DNA of 32,399 nucleotides from Bacilli bacterium (GTDB lineage Bacteria; Bacillota_I; Bacilli_A; ML615J-28; CAG-698), in NCBI GenBank assembly GCA_016296945.1, contig JAEDHQ010000016.1, positions 1 to 32,399 on the forward strand, given 5' to 3'. The notes beneath the pieces were generated by a model. The model saw only the letters and a program-made list of their open reading frames with translations, did not search any database and was not told the DNA's origin. Each line of letters begins with the position of its first letter. The stretch's first letter is position 1. The position numbers and the translations under genes are program-made. Below, piece by piece: positions 23,996 to 32,253 of this stretch.

Positions 23996-24394
23996 ATGGT
24001 AATGACTGATCCAATCGCTGATTTACTAACACGTATTCGTAATGCTAATCAAGCAAAACATGAAACTGTTAAAATTCCAGCATCAAAAGTAAAATTAGAA
24101 ATTTTAGAAGTGATTAAAAGAGAAGGTTATATTAAATCTTATGAAGTTGTAGAAGAAGAAAATGCTTCTAACATCGTAGTTACTTTAAAATATACAGACA
24201 AGAAAGAAAGAGTTATCAAAGGGATTACTCGTATTTCTAAACCTGGCTTAAGAGCTTATGCAAAAGCTAGTGAAATGCCTAAAGTATTCAATGGTTTAGG
24301 TATCGCAATCGTTTCAACATCAAATGGAATTATGACTGACCGCGAAGCAAGAAAACAAAATGTTGGCGGCGAAGTTATGGCTTATGTTTGGTAG
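23996..24394 (+). CDS. rpsH: 30S ribosomal protein S8
   Basis: The 132-residue product has TDPIADLLTRIRNANQAKH and the C-terminal STSNGIMTDREARKQNVGGE, with AYVW at the end, all standard for S8. S8 binds the central domain of 16S rRNA and represses the spc operon in E. coli; whether that holds here is unknown. GGGAG is 8 bases before the ATG at 23996; a second in-frame ATG lies two codons on. Confidence 0.97.
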   Translation: MVMTDPIADLLTRIRNANQAKHETVKIPASKVKLEILEVIKREGYIKSYEVVEEENASNIVVTLKYTDKKERVIKGITRISKPGLRAYAKASEMPKVFNGLGIAIVSTSNGIMTDREARKQNVGGEVMAYVW

Positions 24395-24403
24395 GAGGTA
24401 AAT

Positions 24404-24943
24404 ATGTCAAGAGTTGGTAATAAATTAATCGTACTTAAAGACGGTGTATCTGTAGAAGTTAAAGATGGTAACTTAGTTACTGTTAAAGGACCAAAGGGTG
24501 AAATTACAAAACAATTATCTCCAAAAATGACTATTACAGTTGAAGGTAATGTTGTAAAAGTAGCTAGACCAAGTGATTCAATTGAAAATAAAACTCTTCA
24601 TGGAACTACTAGAGCTAATCTATCTAATATGGTTGAAGGCGTTACAAATGAATTTTCAAAAACTTTAATTATCGAAGGTGTTGGTTACAAAGCCGCAGTT
24701 GAAGGTAAAAACTTAGTAGTTTATGCTGGATACTCTCACACTGTTCCACTAGCAATTCCTGCTGGATTAACTGTAAAATGCAATAGTGCAACTGAAGTTG
24801 TTATCTCAGGAATTGAAAAAGAAGTTGTTGGACAATTTGCTGCTGAAGTTCGTGCAGTTCGTAAACCAGAACCATATTTAGGTAAAGGTATTCGTTATAA
24901 AGACGAAGTTATCCGTCGTAAAGAAGGAAAGAAAGCTAAGTAG
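24404..24943 (+). CDS. rplF: 50S ribosomal protein L6
   Basis: The 179-residue product shows the duplicated L6 fold: MSRVGNKLIVLKDGVSVEV, TVKGPKGEITK, IIEGVGYKAAVEGKNL, and the C-terminal RKPEPYLGKGIRYKDEVIRR. L6 lies near the factor-binding site of the large subunit. AGGAGG precedes the ATG by 5 bases. Confidence 0.97.
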   Translation: MSRVGNKLIVLKDGVSVEVKDGNLVTVKGPKGEITKQLSPKMTITVEGNVVKVARPSDSIENKTLHGTTRANLSNMVEGVTNEFSKTLIIEGVGYKAAVEGKNLVVYAGYSHTVPLAIPAGLTVKCNSATEVVISGIEKEVVGQFAAEVRAVRKPEPYLGKGIRYKDEVIRRKEGKKAK

Positions 24944-24960
24944 AAAGGAGTGTATGAGTA

Positions 24961-25323
24961 ATGGTTACTAAAAAATCACATAATGAAATGCGTCAAAAAC
25001 GCCATTTAAGAGTTCGTATGAACATTACTGGAACATCTGCCTTACCTCGTTTAAATGTTTTTAGATCAAATAAAAACATTTATGCCCAAATCATTGATGA
25101 TACAAAAGGTATTACATTAGTAAGTGCCTCTTCAAATGATAAAGAGTTAAAATTAGCAAACGGCTCTAATGTAGAAGCAGCAAAACAAGTTGGTGCTTTA
25201 GTTGCAAAAAGAGCTTTAGAACAATCTATTACTGCTGTTGTATTTGACCGTGGTGGTTATTTATATCACGGACGTGTTAAAGCGTTAGCAGATGGTGCTC
25301 GTGAAGCAGGATTGAAGTTCTAG
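24961..25323 (+). CDS. rplR: 50S ribosomal protein L18
   Basis: The 120-residue product has RQKRHLRVRMNITGTSALPRL, NVFRSNKNIYAQIIDD, and the C-terminal FDRGGYLYHGRVKALADGAREAG (core DRGGYLYHGRV). L18 binds 5S rRNA together with L5. AAGGAG lies 10 bases before the ATG; an out-of-frame ATG at 24954 is disregarded. Confidence 0.97.
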   Translation: MVTKKSHNEMRQKRHLRVRMNITGTSALPRLNVFRSNKNIYAQIIDDTKGITLVSASSNDKELKLANGSNVEAAKQVGALVAKRALEQSITAVVFDRGGYLYHGRVKALADGAREAGLKF

Positions 25324-25333
25324 GAGGTATATG

Positions 25334-25864
25334 ATGCGTCAAGAAAAAGATAAAAAACAAGCAAAAAAAGAAGTTCAAGTTGTGGAAAAACAATTTGAAG
25401 AACGTGTTGTAAGTATTAACCATGTTACTAAAGTTGTAAAAGGTGGTCGTAGATATCGTTTTAGTGCTGTAGTAGTAGTTGGCGATAAAAAAGGTCACGT
25501 TGGCTTAGGTACTGGTAAAGCTATCGAAGTTCCAGATGCAATCTCTAAAGCTGTAGAAGATGCTAAAAAGAACTTAATCACTGTTCCTGTAGTTAATACA
25601 ACAATTCCTCATGAAATCACAGGTATTTATGGTGCTGGTAGAGTATTCTTAAAACCTGCTCCTGATGGAACTGGTGTTATTGCTGGTGGTCCTGTTCGTG
25701 CCGTTGTTGAATTAGCTGGTATTCAAAACATTTTATCAAAATCATTAGGTTCAAATACTCCTATTAATATCGTTAGAGCTACTATCACTGGTTTAAAATC
25801 TTTAAGAACAGTTGAACAAGTTGCTGAAATTAGAGGATTAGATCCTAAGGATATCATGGGGTAA
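25334..25864 (+). CDS. rpsE: 30S ribosomal protein S5
   Basis: The ATG at 25334 is preferred (AGGAGG 6 bases upstream) over the adjacent 25331. The 176-residue product has a lysine-rich start, then FEERVVSINHVTKVVKGGRR, GLGTGKAIEVPDAI and GAGRVFLKPAPDGTGVIAGG. S5 acts in decoding fidelity and is a classic spectinomycin-resistance locus. Confidence 0.96.
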   Translation: MRQEKDKKQAKKEVQVVEKQFEERVVSINHVTKVVKGGRRYRFSAVVVVGDKKGHVGLGTGKAIEVPDAISKAVEDAKKNLITVPVVNTTIPHEITGIYGAGRVFLKPAPDGTGVIAGGPVRAVVELAGIQNILSKSLGSNTPINIVRATITGLKSLRTVEQVAEIRGLDPKDIMG

Positions 25865-25870
25865 AAAAAT

Positions 25871-26056
25871 ATGGCAGAAAAAGTTATTAAAATTAAATTA
25901 GTTAAAAGTGCATTTGGTCGTAAACCAAATCAAGCTAAAACACTTAAAGCTTTAGGCTTACACAAAGTTAACCAAGTGGTTTCTAAACCTGCTAATGAGG
26001 CTGTTTTGGGAATGGTTGCAACTGTAAGTCATTTAGTAGAAGTGGTAGAAGAATAG
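25871..26056 (+). CDS. rpmD: 50S ribosomal protein L30
   Basis: The 61-residue product has KIKLVKSAFGRKPNQAKTL, LGLHKVNQVVSKP and MVATVSHLVEV, the short bacterial form of L30. Only 6 bases separate it from rpsE; the ribosome-binding site is weak (GGGG at the end of rpsE), so translation may be coupled. Length and position are canonical. Confidence 0.96.
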   Translation: MAEKVIKIKLVKSAFGRKPNQAKTLKALGLHKVNQVVSKPANEAVLGMVATVSHLVEVVEE

Positions 26057-26067
26057 GAGGTATAATT

Positions 26068-26535
26068 ATGGAAAAAGAAGTTCAAGCTTTAAATTTACAT
26101 AATCTTCATCCTGTTGCTGGTGCTCGTCATAAACGTAAGACTGTTGGTCGTGGTACTGGTTCTGGACATGGTAAGACATCTGGTCGTGGACATAAAGGTC
26201 AAAATGCTCGTAGTGGTGGTGGCGTTCGTCCAGGATATGAAGGTGGACAAACTCCTTTGTTCAAACGTCTTCCTAAAAGAGGTTTTACAAATTTAGGACG
26301 CAAAGAATACGCTGTAATTAATCTAGAAGATTTAAACTGCGAATGTTTCGCAGCAGGAAGTGTAGTTACTCCTGAAGTATTAGTAGAAAAAGGTTTACTT
26401 AACAAAAACGAAAAATTAGTAAAAGTTTTAGGAAATGGTAAATTAGAAAAGAACTTAGAAGTACACGCTCACAAATTTTCTAAATCAGCAGAAAAGGGTA
26501 TTGTTGAAGCTGGTGGAAAAATCGAGGTAATTTAA
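26068..26535 (+). CDS. rplO: 50S ribosomal protein L15
   Basis: The 155-residue product has LHNLHPVAGARHKRKTVGRG, the glycine/arginine-rich GHGKTSGRGHKGQNARSGG stretch, GYEGGQTPLFKRLPKRGF, and the C-terminal KFSKSAEKGIVEAGG. L15 is a late-assembly protein. AGGAGG precedes the ATG. A single base separates its stop from secY. Confidence 0.97.
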   Translation: MEKEVQALNLHNLHPVAGARHKRKTVGRGTGSGHGKTSGRGHKGQNARSGGGVRPGYEGGQTPLFKRLPKRGFTNLGRKEYAVINLEDLNCECFAAGSVVTPEVLVEKGLLNKNEKLVKVLGNGKLEKNLEVHAHKFSKSAEKGIVEAGGKIEVI

Positions 26536-26536
26536 G

Positions 26537-27820
26537 ATGACACTAAAAAATAAAAAATTATGGTTAGGTATTTTATATACTGTTGCTATTTTATTTGTTT
26601 ATCGTTTAGGTTATTTTATTCAATTACCTTATATTAGATTTGAAAACCTTGAAGCTATCTATAACCAAGGTAATATGTTTGGTTTCTTAGATATTTTCAG
26701 TGGTGGAGCATTATCTAATTTCTCTATTGTTGCTCTTGGTGTTAGCCCATATATTACTGCTTCTATCGTTGTTCAATTATTACAAATGGATATTATCCCT
26801 GTATTAAAAGAATGGTCCGAAGAAGGGGAAACAGGAAAGCAAAAATTAAACGCCTTAACAAGATATTTATCAATCGGTTTAGCTTTTGTTCAAGCATTAA
26901 CAATCGTTATTGGTGTTACAGTATCTTATAATGGTTTATTCTTCGGTGTTGGAACTCCTGAAGGAGCTATGACATATATTTATTTAGCTATCGTTATGAC
27001 AGCTGGTACTGGATTAGTATTATGGTTAGCTGATCGTATTACTAAAAAAGGTGTTGGTAATGGTACATCTTTAATGATCGTTGTTGGTATCATTGCAAGT
27101 TATCCTGATATGATTAATGATTTAATTCAAACTTATATTTTAGATGACGCTCAAGGAACTAAAGGAATTTTAATTTTTGTTGGTGTTATCTTACTTATGA
27201 TTTTGATTATTTTAGGTGTTGTATTCATGGAAGCTGCTCAAAGAAAAATTCCTATCCAATACTCTAACCGTCCATCATCTGCTGCCTTATCTGGTAGAAA
27301 TGATTCTAATATACCAATTAAATTAAATAGTGCATCTGTAATTCCTGTTATTTTTGCATCAACTTTATTAAGTTTACCATCTACAATTGCTAATTTCTTA
27401 AATGAAGGAACTGCAAAAAATATTATTACAGAGTTATTCACAACAACAAAACCAATTGGATTTGTCGTATATTTAATTTTAATTGTTGTATTTACATTCT
27501 TCTACTCATTCTTACAAATGAGCCCAGATAAAATGGCTGATAATTTACAAAAACAAAATGCATATGTTCCTGGTGTTCGTCCAGGTGAAGATACAGCTGC
27601 TTATTTCTCAAGAGTATTATTCAAGATTAACGTAGTTGGTGCCATCTACTTATGTGTATTAGCTGCTCTACCAATTATTATGACATGGATTTTTAATCTT
27701 CCAGCATCAGTTCAAATTGGTGGTACTGGTTTAATTATCGTAGTAGGTGTTGCAGTTGAAACTGCAAAACAAATTAAAACAAGCACTCAAGAAAAACAAT
27801 ATCGTGGATTTATTGAATAG
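26537..27820 (+). CDS. secY: Preprotein translocase subunit SecY
   Basis: The 427-residue membrane protein has ten predicted hydrophobic segments. Family blocks include YFIQLP near the start, the GGALSNFSIVALGVSPYITASI plug/TM2 region (core FSIVALGVSPYI), RRIPIQ-like RKIPIQYSNR in the cytoplasmic loop, and MSPDKMADNLQKQNAYVPG near TM8. SecY forms the channel for secreted proteins, including the lipoproteins of this window. GAGG inside rplO lies about 10 bases before the ATG. The neighbouring adk and map are its usual partners. Confidence 0.97.
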   Translation: MTLKNKKLWLGILYTVAILFVYRLGYFIQLPYIRFENLEAIYNQGNMFGFLDIFSGGALSNFSIVALGVSPYITASIVVQLLQMDIIPVLKEWSEEGETGKQKLNALTRYLSIGLAFVQALTIVIGVTVSYNGLFFGVGTPEGAMTYIYLAIVMTAGTGLVLWLADRITKKGVGNGTSLMIVVGIIASYPDMINDLIQTYILDDAQGTKGILIFVGVILLMILIILGVVFMEAAQRKIPIQYSNRPSSAALSGRNDSNIPIKLNSASVIPVIFASTLLSLPSTIANFLNEGTAKNIITELFTTTKPIGFVVYLILIVVFTFFYSFLQMSPDKMADNLQKQNAYVPGVRPGEDTAAYFSRVLFKINVVGAIYLCVLAALPIIMTWIFNLPASVQIGGTGLIIVVGVAVETAKQIKTSTQEKQYRGFIE

Positions 27821-27831
27821 GAAGTGAGAAC

Positions 27832-28479
27832 ATGCGTTTATTAATTATGGGAGCCCCTGGTGCTGGTAAAGGTACACAAGCGGGATTAATTAAAGATGCT
27901 TTTCCAATTGCTCATATTTCAACTGGAGATATGTTTAGAAAAGCAATTGCAATGCAAACTCCTATGGGAAAAGTTGCTAAAACATATATTGATAAAGGCG
28001 ACTTAGTACCTGATGAAGTTACAATTGAACTAGTTCGTGAAAGATTACAAGAAGAAGACTGTAAAAATGGATTTTTATTAGATGGTTTTCCACGTACTGT
28101 TGAACAAGCTGTAGCTTTAGATAATATTTTAAAAGATTTAAACATTAAATTAGATGCAGTATTAAATATTGCAGTTGATGATAAATATCTAATTGATCGA
28201 ATTACTGGTCGTCGTGTTTGTTTAAGTTGTGGTGCTTCATATCATGTTGTTGCAAATAAACCAAAAGTAGAAGGCAAATGTGATAGCTGTGGTGGTGATT
28301 TAATTCAACGCCCTGATGATTCTGAAGAAACAATTAAAAATAGATTAGCTGTTTATTATCAAAAAACTAAACCTGTTTTAGATTATTATGTAAAACAAGA
28401 ATTAGTAAAAGATGTACCTGGTGTAGGAAATATTGATGAAATATTTGCTAACATTAAAAAGGTATTAGGAGAAATTTAA
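27832..28479 (+). CDS. adk: Adenylate kinase, zinc-LID type
   Basis: The 215-residue product has the P-loop GAPGAGKGTQ (7-16), the NMP-binding HISTGDMFR, and FLLDGFPRT. The LID domain carries C130, C133, C150 and C153, the four-cysteine zinc site of Gram-positive enzymes. It converts ATP and AMP to two ADP in the cytoplasm. GGAAGTGAG precedes the ATG, and the stop overlaps the map start by one base. Confidence 0.97.
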   Translation: MRLLIMGAPGAGKGTQAGLIKDAFPIAHISTGDMFRKAIAMQTPMGKVAKTYIDKGDLVPDEVTIELVRERLQEEDCKNGFLLDGFPRTVEQAVALDNILKDLNIKLDAVLNIAVDDKYLIDRITGRRVCLSCGASYHVVANKPKVEGKCDSCGGDLIQRPDDSEETIKNRLAVYYQKTKPVLDYYVKQELVKDVPGVGNIDEIFANIKKVLGEI

Positions 28480-29237
28480 TGATCACAATTAAGAGTAATC
28501 GTGAAATTGAAATAATGAGAGAAGCTGGTCGAATTACTGCTTTAGCTCATAAAAAAGTTAAAGAAGCAATTCGTCCGGGAGTATCTACATTTGAACTTGA
28601 CAGGATTGCTGAAGAGACAATAAGAGCTTGTGGAGCAACTCCATCATTCAAGGGATACAACGGGTTCCCAGGCTCAATATGTGCCTCTATAAATAATGTT
28701 GTTGTTCATGGAATTCCTAAACATGGTACAATACTTAAGAATGGTGATATTATTTCGATTGATATAGGAGCTTGTTATAAAGGTTATCATGGTGATGCTG
28801 CAAAAACACATCCTGTTGGAAATGTTAGTGCAGAAAGACTTAATTTAATTAAAGTTACAAAAGAATCATTTTATGAAGGAATTAAACAAGCAAAGCCTAA
28901 TAATCGTTTATCAGATATTTCCCATGCTATTGAAGAATATGTAAAATTAAATCATTATTCAGTAGTTAAAGATTTCACTGGTCATGGCGTTGGACGTCAC
29001 TTACATGAAGATCCGATGATTCCAAATTATGGAGAAGCTGGACATGGCCCATTATTAAAAGCTGGAATGGTTCTTGCAATTGAACCAATGGTTAATGCAG
29101 GAAAACATCATGTAAGAATTTTAGCTGATGATTGGACAACTGTAACAGTTGACCATAGTGATAGTGCCCATTACGAACATACAATTGTAATCACTGAAAA
29201 TGGGTGCGAGATATTGACAATTGAGGAGGACAAGTAA
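28479..29237 (+). CDS. map: Type I methionine aminopeptidase
   Basis: The 252-residue enzyme removes initiator methionine. The metal ligands are D95, D106, H169, E202 and E233, and H77 (VVHGIP) is the conserved substrate-contact histidine. There is no N-terminal zinc or SH3-binding extension, so it is the short class Ia form. TAATG overlaps link it to adk on one side and infA on the other. AGGAG at the end of adk is the ribosome-binding site. Confidence 0.97.
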   Translation: MITIKSNREIEIMREAGRITALAHKKVKEAIRPGVSTFELDRIAEETIRACGATPSFKGYNGFPGSICASINNVVVHGIPKHGTILKNGDIISIDIGACYKGYHGDAAKTHPVGNVSAERLNLIKVTKESFYEGIKQAKPNNRLSDISHAIEEYVKLNHYSVVKDFTGHGVGRHLHEDPMIPNYGEAGHGPLLKAGMVLAIEPMVNAGKHHVRILADDWTTVTVDHSDSAHYEHTIVITENGCEILTIEEDK

Positions 29238-29458
29238 TGTCTAAAAGTGATGTCATAGAGATGAAAGGAACAGTTATTCAAGCATTACCTAATTCAAATT
29301 TCAAAGTAAAATTAGATAATGATTATGAAATTACAGCCCACGTTTCTGGTAAAATCCGTATGAACTTCATATACATTTTACCAGGCGATAAAGTAACTGT
29401 AGAAATGTCACCATATGATTTAAAACGTGGACGTATTACATATCGTCATAAAAATTAA
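29237..29458 (+). CDS. infA: Translation initiation factor IF-1
   Basis: The 73-residue OB-fold protein has MSKSDVIEMKGTVIQALPN, HVSGKIRMNFIYILPGDKV and PYDLKRGRITYR, matching IF-1, which binds the 30S A site during initiation. It overlaps the map stop by one base. The small KOW-protein gene found between map and infA in B. subtilis is absent. Confidence 0.97.
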   Translation: MSKSDVIEMKGTVIQALPNSNFKVKLDNDYEITAHVSGKIRMNFIYILPGDKVTVEMSPYDLKRGRITYRHKN

Positions 29459-29525
29459 ATAATACTTTATAATAACGGTAAGTAATACCATATATATTCA
29501 AAGGTACTAACAAGGAGGATTATTT

Positions 29526-29639
29526 ATGAAAGTTAGACCATCTGTAAAACCAATTTGCGATAAATGCAAAGTTATTAAAAGACATGGGCGCGTTATGGTT
29601 ATCTGTGACAACCCAAAACATAAACAAAGACAAGGATAA
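29526..29639 (+). CDS. rpmJ: 50S ribosomal protein L36, zinc type
   Basis: The 37-residue product opens MKVRPSVKPICDKCKVIKR and has the zinc ligands C11, C14, C27 and H32, as in standard L36. AAGGAGG lies 6-7 bases before the ATG. The 67-base gap from infA is the longest before rpsM and includes a TATAAT-like string (near 29469), but no good -35 was seen. Confidence 0.96.
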   Translation: MKVRPSVKPICDKCKVIKRHGRVMVICDNPKHKQRQG

Positions 29640-29654
29640 TTAGGAGGCAAAAAC

Positions 29655-30020
29655 ATGGCACGTATATCTGGTGTTGATATTCCTCGTGATAAACAAGTTG
29701 GAATTTCATTAACTTATATTTATGGTATCGGAAGACCAACTGCAATCGAGATTTTAGAAAAAGCAGGTGTTCCTGCAGAAAAGCGCGTTAAAGATTTAAC
29801 AGAAGAAGAATTAGCTGCAATCCGTCGTGAAGTAGCAGCATATAAAGTAGAAGGTGACTTACGTCGTGAAGTTGCTTTAAATATTAAGAGATTAATGGAA
29901 GTTGGATGCTATAGAGGTATTAGACATCGTAAAGGTTTACCTGTAAGAGGTCAAAATACTAGATGTAATGCTCGTACTCGTAAGGGTAAAGCTAAGACTG
30001 TAGCTAACAAGAAGAAATAG
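29655..30020 (+). CDS. rpsM: 30S ribosomal protein S13
   Basis: The 121-residue product has MARISGVDIPRDKQVGISLT, YIYGIGRPTAIEIL, GCYRGIRHRKGLPVRGQNT and the basic tail ARTRKGKAKTVANKKK. S13 contacts the P-site tRNA and the central protuberance of the large subunit. AGGAGG precedes the ATG. Confidence 0.97.
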   Translation: MARISGVDIPRDKQVGISLTYIYGIGRPTAIEILEKAGVPAEKRVKDLTEEELAAIRREVAAYKVEGDLRREVALNIKRLMEVGCYRGIRHRKGLPVRGQNTRCNARTRKGKAKTVANKKK

Positions 30021-30032
30021 GGAGGATGAATC

Positions 30033-30416
30033 ATGGCTGCTAAAGTTCGTAAACGTAAAGTTAAAAGAAATGTCGTTAATGGTGTTGCACATATTCATTC
30101 AACATTCAATAACACAATAGTTACAATTACTGATCCTGATGGAAATGCAATTGCTTGGAGCAGTGCAGGTGCATTAGGATTCAAAGGTAGTAAAAAATCT
30201 ACACCATTCGCTGCTTCTCAAGCTTCTGAAGCTTGTGCAAAAGCTGCACTTGATAGCGGAATGGCAAAAGTTGAAGTTTCTGTAAAAGGACCTGGTCCTG
30301 GTAGAGAAGCTGCTATTAGATCATTACAAGTTGCTGGTCTTGAAATTACTTCTATCAAAGATGTAACTCCAATTCCTCACAATGGTTGCCGTCCACCTAA
30401 AAAACCAAGAGGATAA
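30033..30416 (+). CDS. rpsK: 30S ribosomal protein S11
   Basis: The 127-residue product has GVAHIHSTFNNTIVTITDP, GALGFKGSKKSTPFAAS, VKGPGPGREAAIRSLQ and the ending VTPIPHNGCRPPKKPRG, exact S11 hallmarks. S11 forms part of the platform near the mRNA exit. GGGAGGATG-type ribosome-binding site overlaps the 12-base gap from rpsM. Confidence 0.97.
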   Translation: MAAKVRKRKVKRNVVNGVAHIHSTFNNTIVTITDPDGNAIAWSSAGALGFKGSKKSTPFAASQASEACAKAALDSGMAKVEVSVKGPGPGREAAIRSLQVAGLEITSIKDVTPIPHNGCRPPKKPRG

Positions 30417-30469
30417 TTTATTAGGTGTTTTTAAAATTATTCGAAGCTTAATAAAGAAGGAGGAACCGA

Positions 30470-31555
30470 ATGAGAAAATTCGAATTTATTAAACCTCAAA
30501 TTACAAATGAAACTGGAATTGAAGAAAGTAATAATTATTCTAAATTTGTTATTTCACCACTTGAAAGAGGCTTTGGTTTAACATTAGGAAATGCTTTAAG
30601 AAGAGTTTTATTATCTTCTATGCCAGGTGTTGCAATTGTTGCAATGAATATTGAAGGTGTTGCTCATGAATTCATGGCTCTAGATGGAGTAAGAGAAGAT
30701 ATTACAGGTATTGTTTTAAATTTAAAAAATATTATCTTCAAAATTGATGAAGAATTATTATTTAAACCAATGCCAAAAGAAAATGAAGAATTATTTGTTT
30801 TAAGCATTAATAAATCTGAAGAAGGCGTTATTACTGCTGGCGATTTAGTTGATGAATCTAATTTATTAACAGTAGTAAATCCTGATCAAGTAATTGCTAC
30901 TTTATCAAAAGGTGGTAAATTCAAAGCTAAATTCTATGCTAAACGTGGAATTGGTTATGTTAGTGCTGATGAAAACAAAAAGTTCTGTCGCGATGCTGAT
31001 GGTAACTTATATGCTGATCGTATTGCAATTGATTCTATTTATACTCCAGTTAATAAAGTAAACTATGAAGTTGAAAAAACAAGAGTAGATGAAGATGTTA
31101 GTTTTGATAAATTAACTATGGAAATTTGGACTAATGATTCAATTAAACCTGTTGATGCAATTTCACTTGCTTCTAAGTTCTTAGTTGAACATTTTGATAT
31201 CGTTTCTCAAGTTAACCAAATGATTGCTAACGATAACTATATGTATGAGCAAGAAGAAAAAGAAGTAAAAGAAGAATACGAAACTAAGATCGAAGAATTA
31301 TTATTATCTTGTCGTTCTTATAACTGCTTAAAGAGAGCTGGTATTAATACTATCGGTGATTTAATCCAAAAGAATGAAGAAGAAATGATGAGAGTTCGTA
31401 ACTTAGGACGTAAGTCTTTAAAAGAAGTAGTTCAAAAATTACATGAAAGAAATCTAGATTTAAAACGTTCTTATGATACCGATTCATCATATGAAGATGA
31501 TGATGACGATCATGATGACGACAGTAATGATTCTTCATTTGATGAAGAGATCTAA
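30470..31555 (+). CDS. rpoA: RNA polymerase alpha subunit with acidic C-terminal tail
   Basis: The 361-residue product has the alpha N-terminal dimerisation domain (about 1-235), with SPLERGFGLTLGNALRRVLL and DGVREDITGIVLNLK. A charged linker (YEQEEKEVKEEYETK) follows, then a C-terminal DNA-binding domain (about 275-330) with LKRAGINTIGDL and MMRVRNLGRKSLKEV. Residues about 335-361 form an extra tail of 27 residues, 15 of them D or E, which usual alpha subunits (about 314) lack. AAGGAGG precedes the ATG. The 53-base gap from rpsK holds no clear promoter. Confidence 0.97.
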   Translation: MRKFEFIKPQITNETGIEESNNYSKFVISPLERGFGLTLGNALRRVLLSSMPGVAIVAMNIEGVAHEFMALDGVREDITGIVLNLKNIIFKIDEELLFKPMPKENEELFVLSINKSEEGVITAGDLVDESNLLTVVNPDQVIATLSKGGKFKAKFYAKRGIGYVSADENKKFCRDADGNLYADRIAIDSIYTPVNKVNYEVEKTRVDEDVSFDKLTMEIWTNDSIKPVDAISLASKFLVEHFDIVSQVNQMIANDNYMYEQEEKEVKEEYETKIEELLLSCRSYNCLKRAGINTIGDLIQKNEEEMMRVRNLGRKSLKEVVQKLHERNLDLKRSYDTDSSYEDDDDDHDDDSNDSSFDEEI

Positions 31556-31575
31556 TAAACTTACAGGAGGAAATT

Positions 31576-31944
31576 ATGTCATTAGGTTATAGTAAATTAG
31601 GACGTAATTCAAGTCAACGTAAAGCATTATTAAGAGACTTAGTTACAGATCTTATTATAAATGAACGTATTGAAACTACATTAACAAAAGCTAAAGAAGT
31701 TCAAAAAATAGCTGATAGAATGGTTACTTTAGGTAAAAAAGGCGATTTAGCTGCAATTCGTAGAGCAGCATCTTTCGTTAGATTTGAAAAAGATGGTAAT
31801 GATAATTATGCTGTTCAAAAATTATTCAAAGAAATCGCTCCTAAATATGTTAACCGTAACGGTGGATATACAAGAGTTTTAAAAACAGGTCCAAGACGTG
31901 GAGATAGCGCTCCTATGGCCATTATTGAATTCGTAGAAGAATAA
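31576..31944 (+). CDS. rplQ: 50S ribosomal protein L17
   Basis: The 122-residue product has LGRNSSQRKALLRDLVTDLI, ERIETTLTKAKEVQKIADRM and the C-terminal GGYTRVLKTGPRRGDSAPMA. It lies at the tunnel exit region. AGGAGG precedes the ATG by 6 bases. It is the last gene of the cluster; the ECF transporter, truA, rplM and rpsI genes that often follow in Firmicutes are not here. Confidence 0.97.
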   Translation: MSLGYSKLGRNSSQRKALLRDLVTDLIINERIETTLTKAKEVQKIADRMVTLGKKGDLAAIRRAASFVRFEKDGNDNYAVQKLFKEIAPKYVNRNGGYTRVLKTGPRRGDSAPMAIIEFVEE

Positions 31945-32253
31945 GAATTTATAAATAAAAAGACTGTTTAGAAAGCTTTTTCTAATATTATAAAAAGTAT
32001 ATAAGATTATTGGAATTTACGCTTTTAAATGGAAAAATAATATAAGAACTAGGATTTTAAATCCCAGTTCTTTTTTTAATTGTTTATATTGTTATAAAAA
32101 TATGTTAAATTTTTAAAGATATTAAGTAGTGAAATTGTAATAAAAAATGATACACTAGATTACTTTATTGGTAAATGGGGAAATAAAACATATACATTTA
32201 TAAGAATGATGCTTTTTATGATCTAAACCAGGTAACTAAAAAAAAAATTAATT
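31945..32253. other. Gene-free stretch after the ribosomal cluster
   Basis: No gene is supported here. An AT-only hairpin (TTAGAAA/TTTCTAA, 31968-31985) has no T tail. The only clear element is the terminator at 32044-32077. The part after the terminator may be sequence decayed along with the adjacent transposase remnant. Confidence 0.5.
32044..32077 (+). terminator. Terminator of the S10-spc-alpha cluster
   Basis: AAGAACT pairs with AGTTCTT and GGATT with AATCC, with one A-C mismatch between and loop TTA, followed by a run of T. It is the first good terminator after the one at 17091-17116. Confidence 0.88.

Noticed and set aside
31350..31538. Histidine-rich minus-strand open frame opposite the end of rpoA
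   Set aside because: The histidines are the complement of the GAT/GAC codons of the acidic tail, so it is a composition artefact.
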